DNA of 64,000 nucleotides from assembly GCA_001898035.1 (NCBI GenBank), contig MKRX01000006.1, positions 3,439 through 67,438 of the forward strand. The letters are read 5' to 3'. Position 1 is the stretch's first letter. Each line of letters begins with the position of its first letter. The DNA comes from Armatimonadetes bacterium 55-13 (lineage in GTDB: Bacteria; Armatimonadota; Fimbriimonadia; Fimbriimonadales; Fimbriimonadaceae). Below are positions 54,823-62,803 of this stretch, one piece after another. The position numbers were made by a program, and so were the translations under genes. Under the pieces are notes generated by a model. The model did not search any database. It saw only the letters and a program-made list of their open reading frames with translations, and was not told where the DNA came from.

Positions 54823-55799
54823 TCAGACTCCCACGAGTTCTTCCGTTTCCTCTGCTTCTTTTGCTTCTCGCTCTCGAACTTGCCTTTTCAAGAGATCCGA
54901 ATACAAACCCACCACGATCACCGCCATAAAACCGACAGGGAGATTCTTCTCGTGCAGCAATTGCTCAACCAAATTTACGATGGCCACCGCCGCTAAGAAC
55001 CAGTTCATCGAAAGAAGAAACGCTCGCCAGTGATCGCGAGGTCGCACCACCTTCATCGCGCTTCTACCGAGAAGCATCGAGTCGGACCTCAGGGGCAGGT
55101 CGTCGTTCCTATCCACCGGCTTGGGCAAAGTGGCCATTCCCTCTAGTCGGGAAATGTATTGTCTGATCGTTGCCTCAGGATCCTTTCCTGACTCTCGAAT
55201 TTCGATATTGACGCAGCCTTCAACTTCACTGTCTTTCCACCTGACGCGAAGAAGCGGAACGCGGTAACCCCAACCCACCCCTTCCACTACACCGACCGAA
55301 TCAATGCTTGTACAAGGTAGTTCAAACGATGAAGCCAAGCCCTTGAACTTCAGAAATCCGCCACCAATCGAAAGGCAGCCTCGGTCCCACATGCAATCGC
55401 CCCGCAATTCCGCCAGACCTGGACCATACGAGACACCCACGTAAATCCCATTCGGAACTGACGGCACAAGCGACTTACGATCTTCCCGATAGTTAGCTTC
55501 TATCGTCCACCTTCGAACCAAACCTCGTCCTTGCGAGAAGATTCCGAAAACGATCAAGGCCACCATCGCCAGCAGGGCGTAGGCCGCCATTCCTTGACGT
55601 GCCCAGCCAAGCCAGTCAATGATCGCGTATACCCAATGATCAGCGAGAAGATAAGAACCACAAATGCGACATAGAGAACTTGGCGACCCCAACCATAGCG
55701 GTGGGGAATGTTGCCATAGCGCGCAAGCCCACTCTCGGACTTGGATGCCGTGACCGCCCATATCTCCTCGAACTTACTTTCCATCGCTGCCGAATCCAT
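54823..55799 (-). pseudogene. Paralogue A of a tandem membrane-protein family, frameshifted
   Basis: The reading starts at the ATG at 55799 (MDSAAMESKFEEIWAV), 4 bases after the upstream paralogue's stop, and reaches the first membrane segment QVLYVAFVVLIFSLI. It then must shift by one base near 55633-55665 to continue as DHWVYAIIDWLGWARQG and the rest of the family sequence, ending at 54823. The second frame alone starts no earlier than a Met at 55590 with any plausibility. The shared soluble domain is present (YVGVSYGPGLAELRGD, MWDRGCLSIGGGFLKFKG), as are two C-terminal membrane helices. Either a decayed gene or an assembly error. Confidence 0.65.
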
Positions 55800-55803
55800 T
55801 GTA

Positions 55804-56811
55804 TTAAAGGGGACTATTGGACATCCCTTTCTCCTTGCTTCTCTGTCGTCGAACCGCAAGGGTATAGGGCAAGCGCAGTCCCACATGGAGAACAAGAGGC
55901 AAGATGGCAACGGCCGCCCCGATCAGCGGCGTCTCGGCGAATCCGAGCAAGAGTGCGCCGGAAACCCCTGCCACGAATGCAATCGCCAGCAGGTAGTCCA
56001 TCTTTCGCACCATGCCGGCAGGACTCTTTGCAAAGTTGAACTTCGATGAGGGAATCGGCGTTTTTGACTTGTCCAACTTCACTGTCGGATATTCCTGGCC
56101 CGCCTGAATCATGCCGTCTGCAAGAGCCTGTGTGCCTTTCCACCAGTTGCTCAGCGAATCCGTCTCTCTGAGTTCGAATTTAAGATGATTGGATTGGCCC
56201 GAGTCGTCAATCCACTCCGCCGCGATGATCGGGGTCCGGCTTCCCAACACCGTCACCGCCTCTGCTACCCGCAGGTGTCGGAGTTGGCAGGCAGGAATCT
56301 CAAACTGCGTGTCCATCCCCTTGAAGATGAGCCGCCCCTCTCTCAGCTGCAATGTTCCCATATCCCACATCGCATCCCCCAGATAGCGCCATAGTCCTGC
56401 AGAATAGGCAACACCAACAACTTGTCCGCCTTCTGAGTTCACCTCGAGTCTTCGCCGGACTCCTTGAAAGTCTTTCACCCGGTAGCCCGGTGCCACCCGC
56501 CCAATCTCCCAAAACAAGAAAGTCACATAAGCCAGCACGACCAACCAGGAGATCTCGACACTAATCAGTCTGATCAAGGCGATGGGACCTACCACTGTGA
56601 GCAGAATCCAAAGCAAGATTTTGCCGTGTGACTCGGATAGATCTCGGGCTGACTGTCCGCGAAAGGAAGATTTCATCTCCTTCAGGTCCGCAGGAAGGGA
56701 GCCCACATAGATGGTTTCGGCGGCCGAGAAAGGGAGTTTCGTCGACGAATTTGCTGCGACGACCTCTTGCCCCGTACGCTTGTCTTCTTCAGGCAGCAAA
56801 TCGTGGTTCAT
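55804..56811 (-). CDS. Paralogue B of a tandem membrane-protein family, unknown function
   Basis: 335 residues from the ATG at 56811, with AGGTGA just upstream formed by the end of the previous gene. Layout: about 65 polar residues, two membrane helices (ILLWILLTVVGPIALIRLIS; ISWLVVLAYVTFLFWEIG), a soluble domain of about 170 residues and two more helices (LLAIAFVAGVSGALLLGFAE). The soluble domain contains VGVAYSAGLWRYLGDAMWD, TLQLREGRLIFKGMDTQFEI and SNHLKFELRETDSLSNWW, a strand pattern like bacterial PH/GRAM domains. That fold is my inference. Paralogues lie on both sides in one operon. Confidence 0.75.
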   Translation of the reverse strand: MNHDLLPEEDKRTGQEVVAANSSTKLPFSAAETIYVGSLPADLKEMKSSFRGQSARDLSESHGKILLWILLTVVGPIALIRLISVEISWLVVLAYVTFLFWEIGRVAPGYRVKDFQGVRRRLEVNSEGGQVVGVAYSAGLWRYLGDAMWDMGTLQLREGRLIFKGMDTQFEIPACQLRHLRVAEAVTVLGSRTPIIAAEWIDDSGQSNHLKFELRETDSLSNWWKGTQALADGMIQAGQEYPTVKLDKSKTPIPSSKFNFAKSPAGMVRKMDYLLAIAFVAGVSGALLLGFAETPLIGAAVAILPLVLHVGLRLPYTLAVRRQRSKEKGMSNSPL

Positions 56812-56812
56812 A

Positions 56813-57811
56813 TCACCTAGCGCCCGTCCTTTGCCGCCTGAAAGCAGCCAACCGCCAGAGAATCTTACGGTAGATCCATCCTGCAATCCCGCTTACAAAT
56901 GGAATGACTAGCCAAATCAGAGGAAATTCCCTTCCCATCCAGCTGACCAAAACAATCCCAAGTCCAACCGCCAGTATCACAACCCCACATGCCATCCAAA
57001 GATCGAACCGACTCATTCTCGAAGCCTCTCCATGGCTGAACTCGAGGGAAGACGAACGAAAGGGTGCCTTCCATTCGTTCGTGATCCAGACCCGTTTCGC
57101 ATGCCCTTTCTTAGCCTCCAGCCCTCGGGCGAACGAGCGTGAATGCGCCCACCATTTAGAGAGAGAACTCCACTCGCGTAACTCCAGCAAAATTGACTGC
57201 GACTGACCATCTTCATCGAGCCAAGTCAGGGAAATGAGAGGAATCTCGCAATTCAACAAGGTGCGTGCCCGGATAACCTTGGCCGAAACCAATCGACCCA
57301 TCGGGAGAATAAACTTTCGTTCGTAACCGCGGAAAATCAATTCATCTTCTTCGACAGTGAGAAAGCCACGATCCCACATCGGATCGCCCCGGAAAGACCA
57401 GACACCTTCCGAATAAGCAATCCCAACGTAATACTCATCGGGCTGCCCTTCACCTAGGGCCTCCACGTCCCGAATCCTCGTCTCATCGAAGGTCCATCGA
57501 TGAAGCAACGCCGAGAATTTTCCGGTGACGTAAGTTGCCGTCCAACCGAGACCAACTAGAGGGACCAAGCCCACCAATCTAGCCCCGATCATGCAAAGCA
57601 ACCCTACGACAAACAAGCAAATTCCCACAAAACCTGTCGCCAGCATCGACCATATGGGGGCCGGAGGATGGGGGACCCCGCGAAAGGCTTGCAGGTCGTA
57701 ATTGGCAGGGAGCGGGGAAATCGCTAGCGTAGATTCAATTTGAATAGGAGTCTCAATCTCGGCAGAATTCAGGTTCGGAAGTTGCCTTTTTGTCGTCGCC
57801 ATGACACCCAT
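56813..57811 (-). CDS. Paralogue C of a tandem membrane-protein family, unknown function
   Basis: 332 residues from the ATG at 57811 (ATG at 57802 also possible). Same plan as paralogue B: polar N-terminus, two membrane helices (LATGFVGICLFVVGLLCMIG; LVPLVGLGWTATYVTG), soluble PH/GRAM-like domain (YVGIAYSEGVWSFRGDPMWD, FLTVEEDELIFRGYERKFIL, SQSILLELREWSSLSKWW), then two helices and a basic tail (FRRQRTGAR). Shared signature: Y-V-G-x-x-Y-x-x-G, G-D-x-M-W-D-x-G, L-x-F-x-G, L-E-L-R-E. First gene of the three-paralogue operon, divergent from an ArsR-type regulator that may control it. Confidence 0.75.
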   Translation of the reverse strand: MGVMATTKRQLPNLNSAEIETPIQIESTLAISPLPANYDLQAFRGVPHPPAPIWSMLATGFVGICLFVVGLLCMIGARLVGLVPLVGLGWTATYVTGKFSALLHRWTFDETRIRDVEALGEGQPDEYYVGIAYSEGVWSFRGDPMWDRGFLTVEEDELIFRGYERKFILPMGRLVSAKVIRARTLLNCEIPLISLTWLDEDGQSQSILLELREWSSLSKWWAHSRSFARGLEAKKGHAKRVWITNEWKAPFRSSSLEFSHGEASRMSRFDLWMACGVVILAVGLGIVLVSWMGREFPLIWLVIPFVSGIAGWIYRKILWRLAAFRRQRTGAR

Positions 57812-57820
57812 CCCCAATGA

Positions 57821-57826
57821 ATTCTA
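57821..57826 (-). promoter_or_regulatory. -10 element TAGAAT upstream of the three-paralogue operon
   Basis: On the minus strand TAGAAT ends 9 bases before the ATG at 57811 and supports that start. Confidence 0.45.
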
Positions 57827-57904
57827 TCAAAACGCCTAGAGAAGCTATCGGGTTGCCTTTCTTTAACGGGCAGTTAGAAGACTGTTAAAAATACGTGCTT
57901 TCGC

Positions 57905-57919
57905 GGCAGATCCGCTGCC
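57905..57919. promoter_or_regulatory. Inverted repeat, possible operator between the paralogue operon and the ArsR gene
   Basis: GGCAG-N5-CTGCC lies in the 215-base divergent gap, which otherwise shows no gene. Short and possibly chance. Confidence 0.25.
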
Positions 57920-58026
57920 TTCTGTACTAAAACTATTAGAAGATCGATAGATCGGAAATCGAAATCTCATGGAATTGAATTACCAGATCTCACTGTGTCG
58001 CATTGACCTCGGAAGAAGGAGAAGGG

Positions 58027-58332
58027 ATGGCCGAACCAAAGAGCCTCGAAAGCGAGAATCAGATCACTCGAACCCTCATTGCGCTCGCCGATGAACAAAG
58101 GAGAAGAATTCTAGCCCTCGTAAGGGATCGTGAGTTAAAGCCGATCGAGATATCGGACCTTATGGGGGAGGATTGCCGATCCCTTTCCTATCACTTGAGA
58201 ATTCTGCGGGATTCGGAACTTGTCTCTGTCCGCCCCGAGGGCCGCGTTCACCACTACCGGCTTAATCATCAAGCCATTTGTCGCTTCGGCTTAAATGGCC
58301 TCATCGATCAAAAAGAAGAGGGACCGCGCTAG
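58027..58332 (+). CDS. ArsR-type winged-helix transcriptional regulator
   Basis: 101 residues from the ATG at 58027, which has a strong AGGAG six bases upstream; a start at 58003 is rejected. The winged helix covers LADEQRRRILALVRDRELKP, ISDLMGEDCRSLSYHLRILR (recognition helix) and LVSVRPEGRVHHYRLN (wing). No CVCxD-type metal site is seen, so it probably senses something other than arsenic-type metals, or acts through protein contacts. Divergent from the three-paralogue operon. The TAG stop lies in the loop of its own terminator hairpin. Confidence 0.88.
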   Translation: MAEPKSLESENQITRTLIALADEQRRRILALVRDRELKPIEISDLMGEDCRSLSYHLRILRDSELVSVRPEGRVHHYRLNHQAICRFGLNGLIDQKEEGPR

Positions 58333-58346
58333 CGGTCCCTCTTTTC
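58311..58346. terminator. Bidirectional intrinsic terminator
   Basis: An 11-bp stem (AAGAGGGACCGC-type, 58317-58327 with 58332-58342, loop GCTA) is followed by TTTT on the plus strand and by TTCTTTTT on the minus strand. It ends both the ArsR gene and the M56 gene, whose stop is 3 bases away. The ArsR stop codon starts in the loop. Confidence 0.88.
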
Positions 58347-58348
58347 AG

Positions 58349-60535
58349 TTAGCTTCCTTTTCCCTTGAATGGGTCGGTCGACCAGTCATCGACCTTCTTC
58401 TTCTCTTCTTTTGGCTTCTCCAACTTCGAATTGCCAATGGTGAGGGATCCAATCGACTTCAGCCTTGGCGTTCCGTAGACCCCGCGGGTAGTCAGCGGCT
58501 TGTAAGTTTGTCCTTTCAAGCTGCCGTAGATGGTTCGGACATCTTTCTGATCGGACTGCAGATTTCCGCTGATGGAGCGAGTGCTGCCCGCGACTGAGCG
58601 ATACTTCCTGACCGCATCAACCAAGTCGGAAGGCGAGGTTGAAACGACCCCAGTCCTGAAAGTCTGCGCTCCAGTTCTTGACCGTACAGGGCGGATGACC
58701 ACTTCGCCGTCGGCCTTGACCGTGTAGACGCCATCCTTGACCGTAACCACCACGTTCTTGCCGCTGATCTCCCAGGCGTCCCCAACCTGCACGCCGTCTC
58801 GAACGATGGTCGCCAAACTTTGGCCCGGCACACCCGCTCTCGCGACTTGACCATTTGCGGGGCGCGTCAGCGTCCGACCAACGGCTACGTTCTGAACGAT
58901 TGGGTCTTCTCGAACGATGTAGCTAGAGGGCTGATCGATCACGTAGGATTTGGCGTCTCCCCGAATCACCACCACATCTTGCGCCTTTGGTTCGGCGCGT
59001 TGGTTCACGACCACGTCCGCCGCGACCGTGCCTAGCGTACTCGCCTTCGTCTCAGTGACCGTGTTCGTCGTTACGATCTCGGTTTTCGGAATCGTCTTTC
59101 CCTTTTCGGCCTTGACCTTGTCGACTTTGATCCGCTGAAGGTCCTTGGACTCCACGATCTTGCCATCGATGACGACGATGTTATCCCTGATCGTCTTCAC
59201 TTTCTTTCCATCATTCGTGCGGATCTCGATGACTCGAGTCTTTTTGCCATCCTTGCCTGGCTTGACTTGCCAGATCACGATATTTCCGGCAGTTTTCTGA
59301 TCCGGCTTGGGATGTGCCAGTTCTACGGTGTTGCCATTCTTGACCTCTCGAATGACGACGTCTCTGCTCACCTTCTGCCCCTTCTTCGGCTTGACAAGCT
59401 TCCACGTCTTACCGTCCTTTGATCGCTCAACGATGATCACGTCCTCGGACTTGGTCACGATCTTCTTATCGTTTTCAACTTTCGGCTTCTCCTTTTGCGG
59501 TAAGTCCTCGAAAGGCAAGGCGGCCGCCACCAAGTTATAAGCGGGCAACATGCTCATGGTCAGAAGTGCTAGCGCGGCAGTAGCCGTGCGGCGCCAGAAT
59601 GTCGGTTTCGAGTTGAAATGTTTCATAGCTTCTAATCTCCGGTGGATCGTTCGATAGGACTCCGCCATCGGCAGAGCGCCCGGGGCAAATCGGGGACGGG
59701 CGATAACCGTGGCCCGCAAAAGCATGTCGGCATAGGTCTGAATCGGTACCCCCGCCAGTCGGGAAGCGTCTTGATCGGTTGCCGATTCATGGTCGAGTCG
59801 CGAGCATCGCGCCGCGATCCAAACCATCGGGTTAAAGAAAAAGAGTGACTGAACCAAGGACGCCAGCCCAAACCACCAGAGGTCTCGCCGCGCGATGTGC
59901 GCTACCTCATGCGCGATCATGAGACGCTGGTCGCTCAGGCTTCCCTGCGTGAGAGAACTCTCCGGCAACACGATGGAATAGCCTTTGCCGCCCACCAACA
60001 TGGCCGTAGTCGCATCGGAGGAGGCCAGCAGACGCGGACGACGTCGCAAGTTGGCGCGACGGCAAAGCTCGTCCAAAGCCTCTTGCAGATCGGGATCGTT
60101 CACCTCGGTTGAGCACCGGACCAGACGCATATTTCTGACCGTTCCCCACGCGGCATATCCGCAGATCGCAAAAGCACCCATCAACCACATCGCAATCAAC
60201 GGATCGGGAGTAGCGGCAGGCGCGTTGATCGGCGTTTCCGTAATCTCGGCATCTTCAACTGGCGTGGGATTCGACGTCAATCTCGTTGACTCTTCGATGT
60301 AGTAGAAGTCGGACGGCATTGCCTTTGAATTCGCGACAGGAGCCGCTCCCGGCAAGACCGGCAGACTAATCACCGCAAAGGGCAAGAGACTAAGCAAGGG
60401 CTTCAAAAATGCCAAACGCCACATCCAGACCTTTGCATTGGCTGGAATCGACGGCACAAGGCGGAAAATGCCCCAGAGTGCCAAAAAGAGAATGCCGCTC
60501 TGGATCGCGGTCAGCCAGAGAGTTTCCTTAAGCAT
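58349..60535 (-). CDS. M56 family (BlaR1-like) membrane metallopeptidase with a novel repeat-rich C-terminal domain
   Basis: 728 residues. Membrane helices near 10-27, 40-63, 112-131 and 315-340 enclose a cytoplasmic zinc peptidase loop with HEVAH (209-213) and the third ligand Glu250 in DHESATD. This matches BlaR1/MecR1, which cleave the BlaI repressor upon signal. BlaR1 ends in a penicillin-binding sensor; here residues about 345-728 are instead Lys/Val-rich with imperfect repeats (DVIIVERSKDGKTWKLV, DVVIREVKNGNTVELA, NIVIWQVKPGKDGKKTR, NIVVIDGKIV) and later Ser/Thr-rich sequence. The ligand is thus unknown. Overlaps blaI by 8 bases. Confidence 0.9.
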   Translation of the reverse strand: MLKETLWLTAIQSGILFLALWGIFRLVPSIPANAKVWMWRLAFLKPLLSLLPFAVISLPVLPGAAPVANSKAMPSDFYYIEESTRLTSNPTPVEDAEITETPINAPAATPDPLIAMWLMGAFAICGYAAWGTVRNMRLVRCSTEVNDPDLQEALDELCRRANLRRRPRLLASSDATTAMLVGGKGYSIVLPESSLTQGSLSDQRLMIAHEVAHIARRDLWWFGLASLVQSLFFFNPMVWIAARCSRLDHESATDQDASRLAGVPIQTYADMLLRATVIARPRFAPGALPMAESYRTIHRRLEAMKHFNSKPTFWRRTATAALALLTMSMLPAYNLVAAALPFEDLPQKEKPKVENDKKIVTKSEDVIIVERSKDGKTWKLVKPKKGQKVSRDVVIREVKNGNTVELAHPKPDQKTAGNIVIWQVKPGKDGKKTRVIEIRTNDGKKVKTIRDNIVVIDGKIVESKDLQRIKVDKVKAEKGKTIPKTEIVTTNTVTETKASTLGTVAADVVVNQRAEPKAQDVVVIRGDAKSYVIDQPSSYIVREDPIVQNVAVGRTLTRPANGQVARAGVPGQSLATIVRDGVQVGDAWEISGKNVVVTVKDGVYTVKADGEVVIRPVRSRTGAQTFRTGVVSTSPSDLVDAVRKYRSVAGSTRSISGNLQSDQKDVRTIYGSLKGQTYKPLTTRGVYGTPRLKSIGSLTIGNSKLEKPKEEKKKVDDWSTDPFKGKGS

Positions 60536-60914
60536 CTCTCCCCTCCTCCAAGCTCTTCACCAATCGGCGAAGGTCTTCAAGCTGCCGCTCATCCACTTCC
60601 GCCCGGCTTCCCAAATAAGCCACCAGCGGCGCAACCGATCCCCCCAAAACCGACTGCACGAAATCGTCCACAAAATTCTCAAAGAGCGTTCCCTTCGTCT
60701 CAGACGGGAAGTAGCGGAACACCCCGTCCACCTTTTCCCGATCCAAAAAGCCCTTCTTGCGGAGCCGTTCCATCATGTTCAATGCCGTATTCCGGGTCTG
60801 CCCCTTGGTTTCCGTCAGGTAGTCCCCCACCTCCGTCACCGTCGCCTTACCCCGCTCGGCAATAAACCGAAGGACCTCCACTTCCGCTCGACCTACACTT
60901 GGTTTCTTGTTCAT
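60528..60914 (-). CDS. blaI: BlaI/MecI/CopY family transcriptional repressor
   Basis: 128 residues, normal for the family. The winged helix covers VGRAEVEVLRFIAERGKATV, GDYLTETKGQTRNTALNMME (recognition helix) and LRKKGFLDREKVDGVFRYFP, followed by a C-terminal dimerisation helix region. The repressor should bind the two identical operators just upstream and be cut by the M56 peptidase encoded with it. The target genes in addition to its own operon are unknown; no beta-lactamase of class A lies nearby. Symbol denotes the family, not proven beta-lactam control. Confidence 0.92.
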   Translation of the reverse strand: MNKKPSVGRAEVEVLRFIAERGKATVTEVGDYLTETKGQTRNTALNMMERLRKKGFLDREKVDGVFRYFPSETKGTLFENFVDDFVQSVLGGSVAPLVAYLGSRAEVDERQLEDLRRLVKSLEEGRDA

Positions 60915-60920
60915 ACTCTT

Positions 60921-60936
60921 AACGACAATTGTCGTT
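60921..60936. promoter_or_regulatory. BlaI operator, proximal
   Basis: Perfect 16-bp dyad AACGACA-AT-TGTCGTT, 6 bases upstream of the blaI start, within the leader. Confidence 0.85.
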
Positions 60937-60944
60937 CCATCCCT

Positions 60945-60973
60945 AGTATAGGAAACAAAACGACAAATGTCGT
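60945..60973 (-). promoter_or_regulatory. Promoter of the blaI-M56 operon
   Basis: On the minus strand TATACT (60950-60945) is 17 bp downstream of ACGACA (60973-60968). The weak -35 lies inside the distal operator, so repressor binding would block RNA polymerase. Confidence 0.55.
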
Positions 60974-60974
60974 T
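60959..60974. promoter_or_regulatory. BlaI operator, distal
   Basis: Perfect dyad AACGACA-AA-TGTCGTT, same half-sites as the proximal copy, centre-to-centre distance 38 bp. Confidence 0.85.
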
Positions 60975-61014
60975 AGAAAAATTCCCGCCATAGAAAAAAA
61001 GTCCCTAACACCTC

Positions 61015-61049
61015 GTCCCTCGTCCCTTGTCCCTCGTCCCTCGTCCCTG
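61015..61049. repeat. Heptanucleotide repeat GTCCCTN, five units
   Basis: GTCCCTC, GTCCCTT, GTCCCTC, GTCCCTC, GTCCCTG run contiguously, with an isolated GTCCCTA at 61001. Lies between the FAD gene terminator and the blaI operators. Confidence 0.85.
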
Positions 61050-61073
61050 CGGCAAAGCCGCCCGTCCCCGAAT

Positions 61074-61107
61074 GAAAAAAGCGGTTTGGCTAAAGCGCCA
61101 AACCGCT
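61074..61107 (-). terminator. Intrinsic terminator of the FAD oxidoreductase gene
   Basis: A perfect 11-bp stem AGCGGTTTGGC / GCCAAACCGCT (61080-61107, 6-base loop) is followed on the minus strand by a T-run (plus-strand A at 61075-61080). A second small hairpin (CGAGCGG / CCGCTCG, 61129-61148) lies nearer the gene. Confidence 0.85.
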
Positions 61108-61190
61108 AACGTCTCCTTTCGACGCCACCGAGCGGGGCATACCGCTCGTTCATAGGACGAGGACCAAGTTGCCTCGCACCCAAACTGTTG

Positions 61191-62612
61191 TTAGTCGTCC
61201 AAGCCGAGGCCCGCAAAGCACAGGCGATTCTCGGGGTCGATCTCCTTCTTGATCTCAACCAGTCGGGCGTACTCGTCTTCGTGGAAGTTATCCCGAATCT
61301 CTCGAGCCTTCACCATGCCTTCGCCCAGCCAGTTCAGGGGCCCTCGGCACACCACGTCCTCCGCCAGAATCCTAAAGGCATTCTCCGCATGATCCTCCAT
61401 CATCTGAGGAGTGACCGGTCCCATGGGAATTCCCAGGAAGTACAGGATGTAGTTGGCTCGGCGACGATCGCCAATCGCATTCTCATGGCGGCCCTTTCGT
61501 CCAATCGCTCCACCAATGTGGCGCAACTGAATCATCAAGTTCGGCGAAAGCGCCGGTGTTCCAATCGCCACTAACAACTTGTCCACCGTCTCCTGCGTGC
61601 AGTCCGAGAGGAGCACTCCTCGACCCTGCGCCGGAAGCGGATCAACCGGATCGTTAAAAACCGTCGCCGTCTCCGGATAAGTCATCGGTCGGAAAGAGTC
61701 GAATTCTGCGCCCGGCATAGACCGAATCGGCGCCCAAAGCGCCTCTGCTTCCGCTGGCTCCGCCATCGCGGTTCCGGCGATGATCAACATCGAACGACCG
61801 TGCAAGAACTCCGGCACCATCGGTACCGGTGGGAAGGTCATCATCACCAGCGCCGAACTAACCTCGTCGGGCAGGGTCTTCGTCCAAGCGGCGTAAGTTG
61901 AATAAACCGAATCCGCCAACGAGGCGTCGAACATGACCGAGCCACCAAACAGGCTGCCGTGGGGATGCAATCGCATGGTCATCTCCGTGACCACGCCGAA
62001 TCCCCCGCCGCCGCCCAGGATCGCCCAATAGAGGTCGCTGTGCTCGGTCGCAGAAACGTCTCGGATCTGCCCCTCAGGCGTCACAATCCGCATTGCCACG
62101 ACCGAGTCAACGGCTAGACCATGCTTTCGGGACAGCAATCCATAGCCGCCCCCCAGGGTGTAGCCCACAACTCCCACGTGGGGAGCCGAGCCCGAAATCG
62201 GGACAAGCTGGTGCGGGTACGCCTTTTCGATCACCGACTGCCAAACCGCTCCCCCGCCAACCTTGGCGGTCGCCGTGTCAGGATCAACTTCAACCGAATT
62301 CAACTTGCTCATCACGAGCAAAAGTCCAGAAGAAAGGGTGCGAGGCGCGCCGTGTCCGGTCGCCTGAACGGCGACCGGCAGACGGTACTGATTCGCAAAA
62401 CGAAGCGCAATGGCCACATCCGTTTCGGACGCGGCAACCACAACGAGAGAGGGTCGATGATCGATCGTAAGGTTCCAGGAAAATCGAGCGGCTGCGTACC
62501 CCTCGTCCTCGGGCAAGAAGACCTCGCCCTGAATCGCCATGCGAAGATCACCGACCGCGTCGGTCGGAACTAAATCCACCTTAATGCATTCCAAATCCAA
62601 AACAGGTTCCAT
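61191..62612 (-). CDS. FAD-binding oxidoreductase, berberine bridge enzyme-like
   Basis: 473 residues from the ATG at 62612, preceded by GAGGAGAG; an in-frame ATG at 62639 lacks a good site. The PCMH-type FAD domain holds VAVQATGHGAPRTLSSGLLL, where the His is the probable covalent flavin attachment, and GVVGYTLGGGYGLLSRKHGL; the second covalent Cys of bicovalent members is not seen (position reads V-G-V-V-G-Y). GGGGGFGVVTEMTMRL and the C-terminal BBE motif (NFHEDEYARLVEIKKEIDPE with NRLCFAGLGL) complete the family. Oxidises an alcohol, sugar or similar substrate with oxygen; cytoplasmic. Confidence 0.92.
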   Translation of the reverse strand: MEPVLDLECIKVDLVPTDAVGDLRMAIQGEVFLPEDEGYAAARFSWNLTIDHRPSLVVVAASETDVAIALRFANQYRLPVAVQATGHGAPRTLSSGLLLVMSKLNSVEVDPDTATAKVGGGAVWQSVIEKAYPHQLVPISGSAPHVGVVGYTLGGGYGLLSRKHGLAVDSVVAMRIVTPEGQIRDVSATEHSDLYWAILGGGGGFGVVTEMTMRLHPHGSLFGGSVMFDASLADSVYSTYAAWTKTLPDEVSSALVMMTFPPVPMVPEFLHGRSMLIIAGTAMAEPAEAEALWAPIRSMPGAEFDSFRPMTYPETATVFNDPVDPLPAQGRGVLLSDCTQETVDKLLVAIGTPALSPNLMIQLRHIGGAIGRKGRHENAIGDRRRANYILYFLGIPMGPVTPQMMEDHAENAFRILAEDVVCRGPLNWLGEGMVKAREIRDNFHEDEYARLVEIKKEIDPENRLCFAGLGLDD

Positions 62613-62803
62613 GTCTCTCCTCGGTTCGGCCTGCTTCATGAGCGAGCCGCTGACGGAGGGATACTACCGACGGCGAAATGCGGGATTATTCCAGGTCATA
62701 CCCATAGCCCTAGGCCCCAAGAAAAGTTGGTCCCTTTGGCCACAAGTTTTCTTTAAAGGGGTCTGCTTTTGGCAGATCATATGGTCCAAAGGTGCACTAT
62801 GCC
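62613..62803. other. Intergenic region between the LpqC-type and FAD oxidoreductase genes
   Basis: No gene seen. Contains inverted CCTTTGG (62733-62739) and CCAAAGG (62786-62792), and TCTGC-N5-GCAGA near 62762-62776, either of which could be an operator or a weak terminator for the esterase gene. Confidence 0.3.

Noticed and set aside
55633-55670. Programmed -1 ribosomal frameshift in paralogue A
   Set aside because: No slippery heptamer or downstream pseudoknot is evident, and the intact paralogues do not use such a site.
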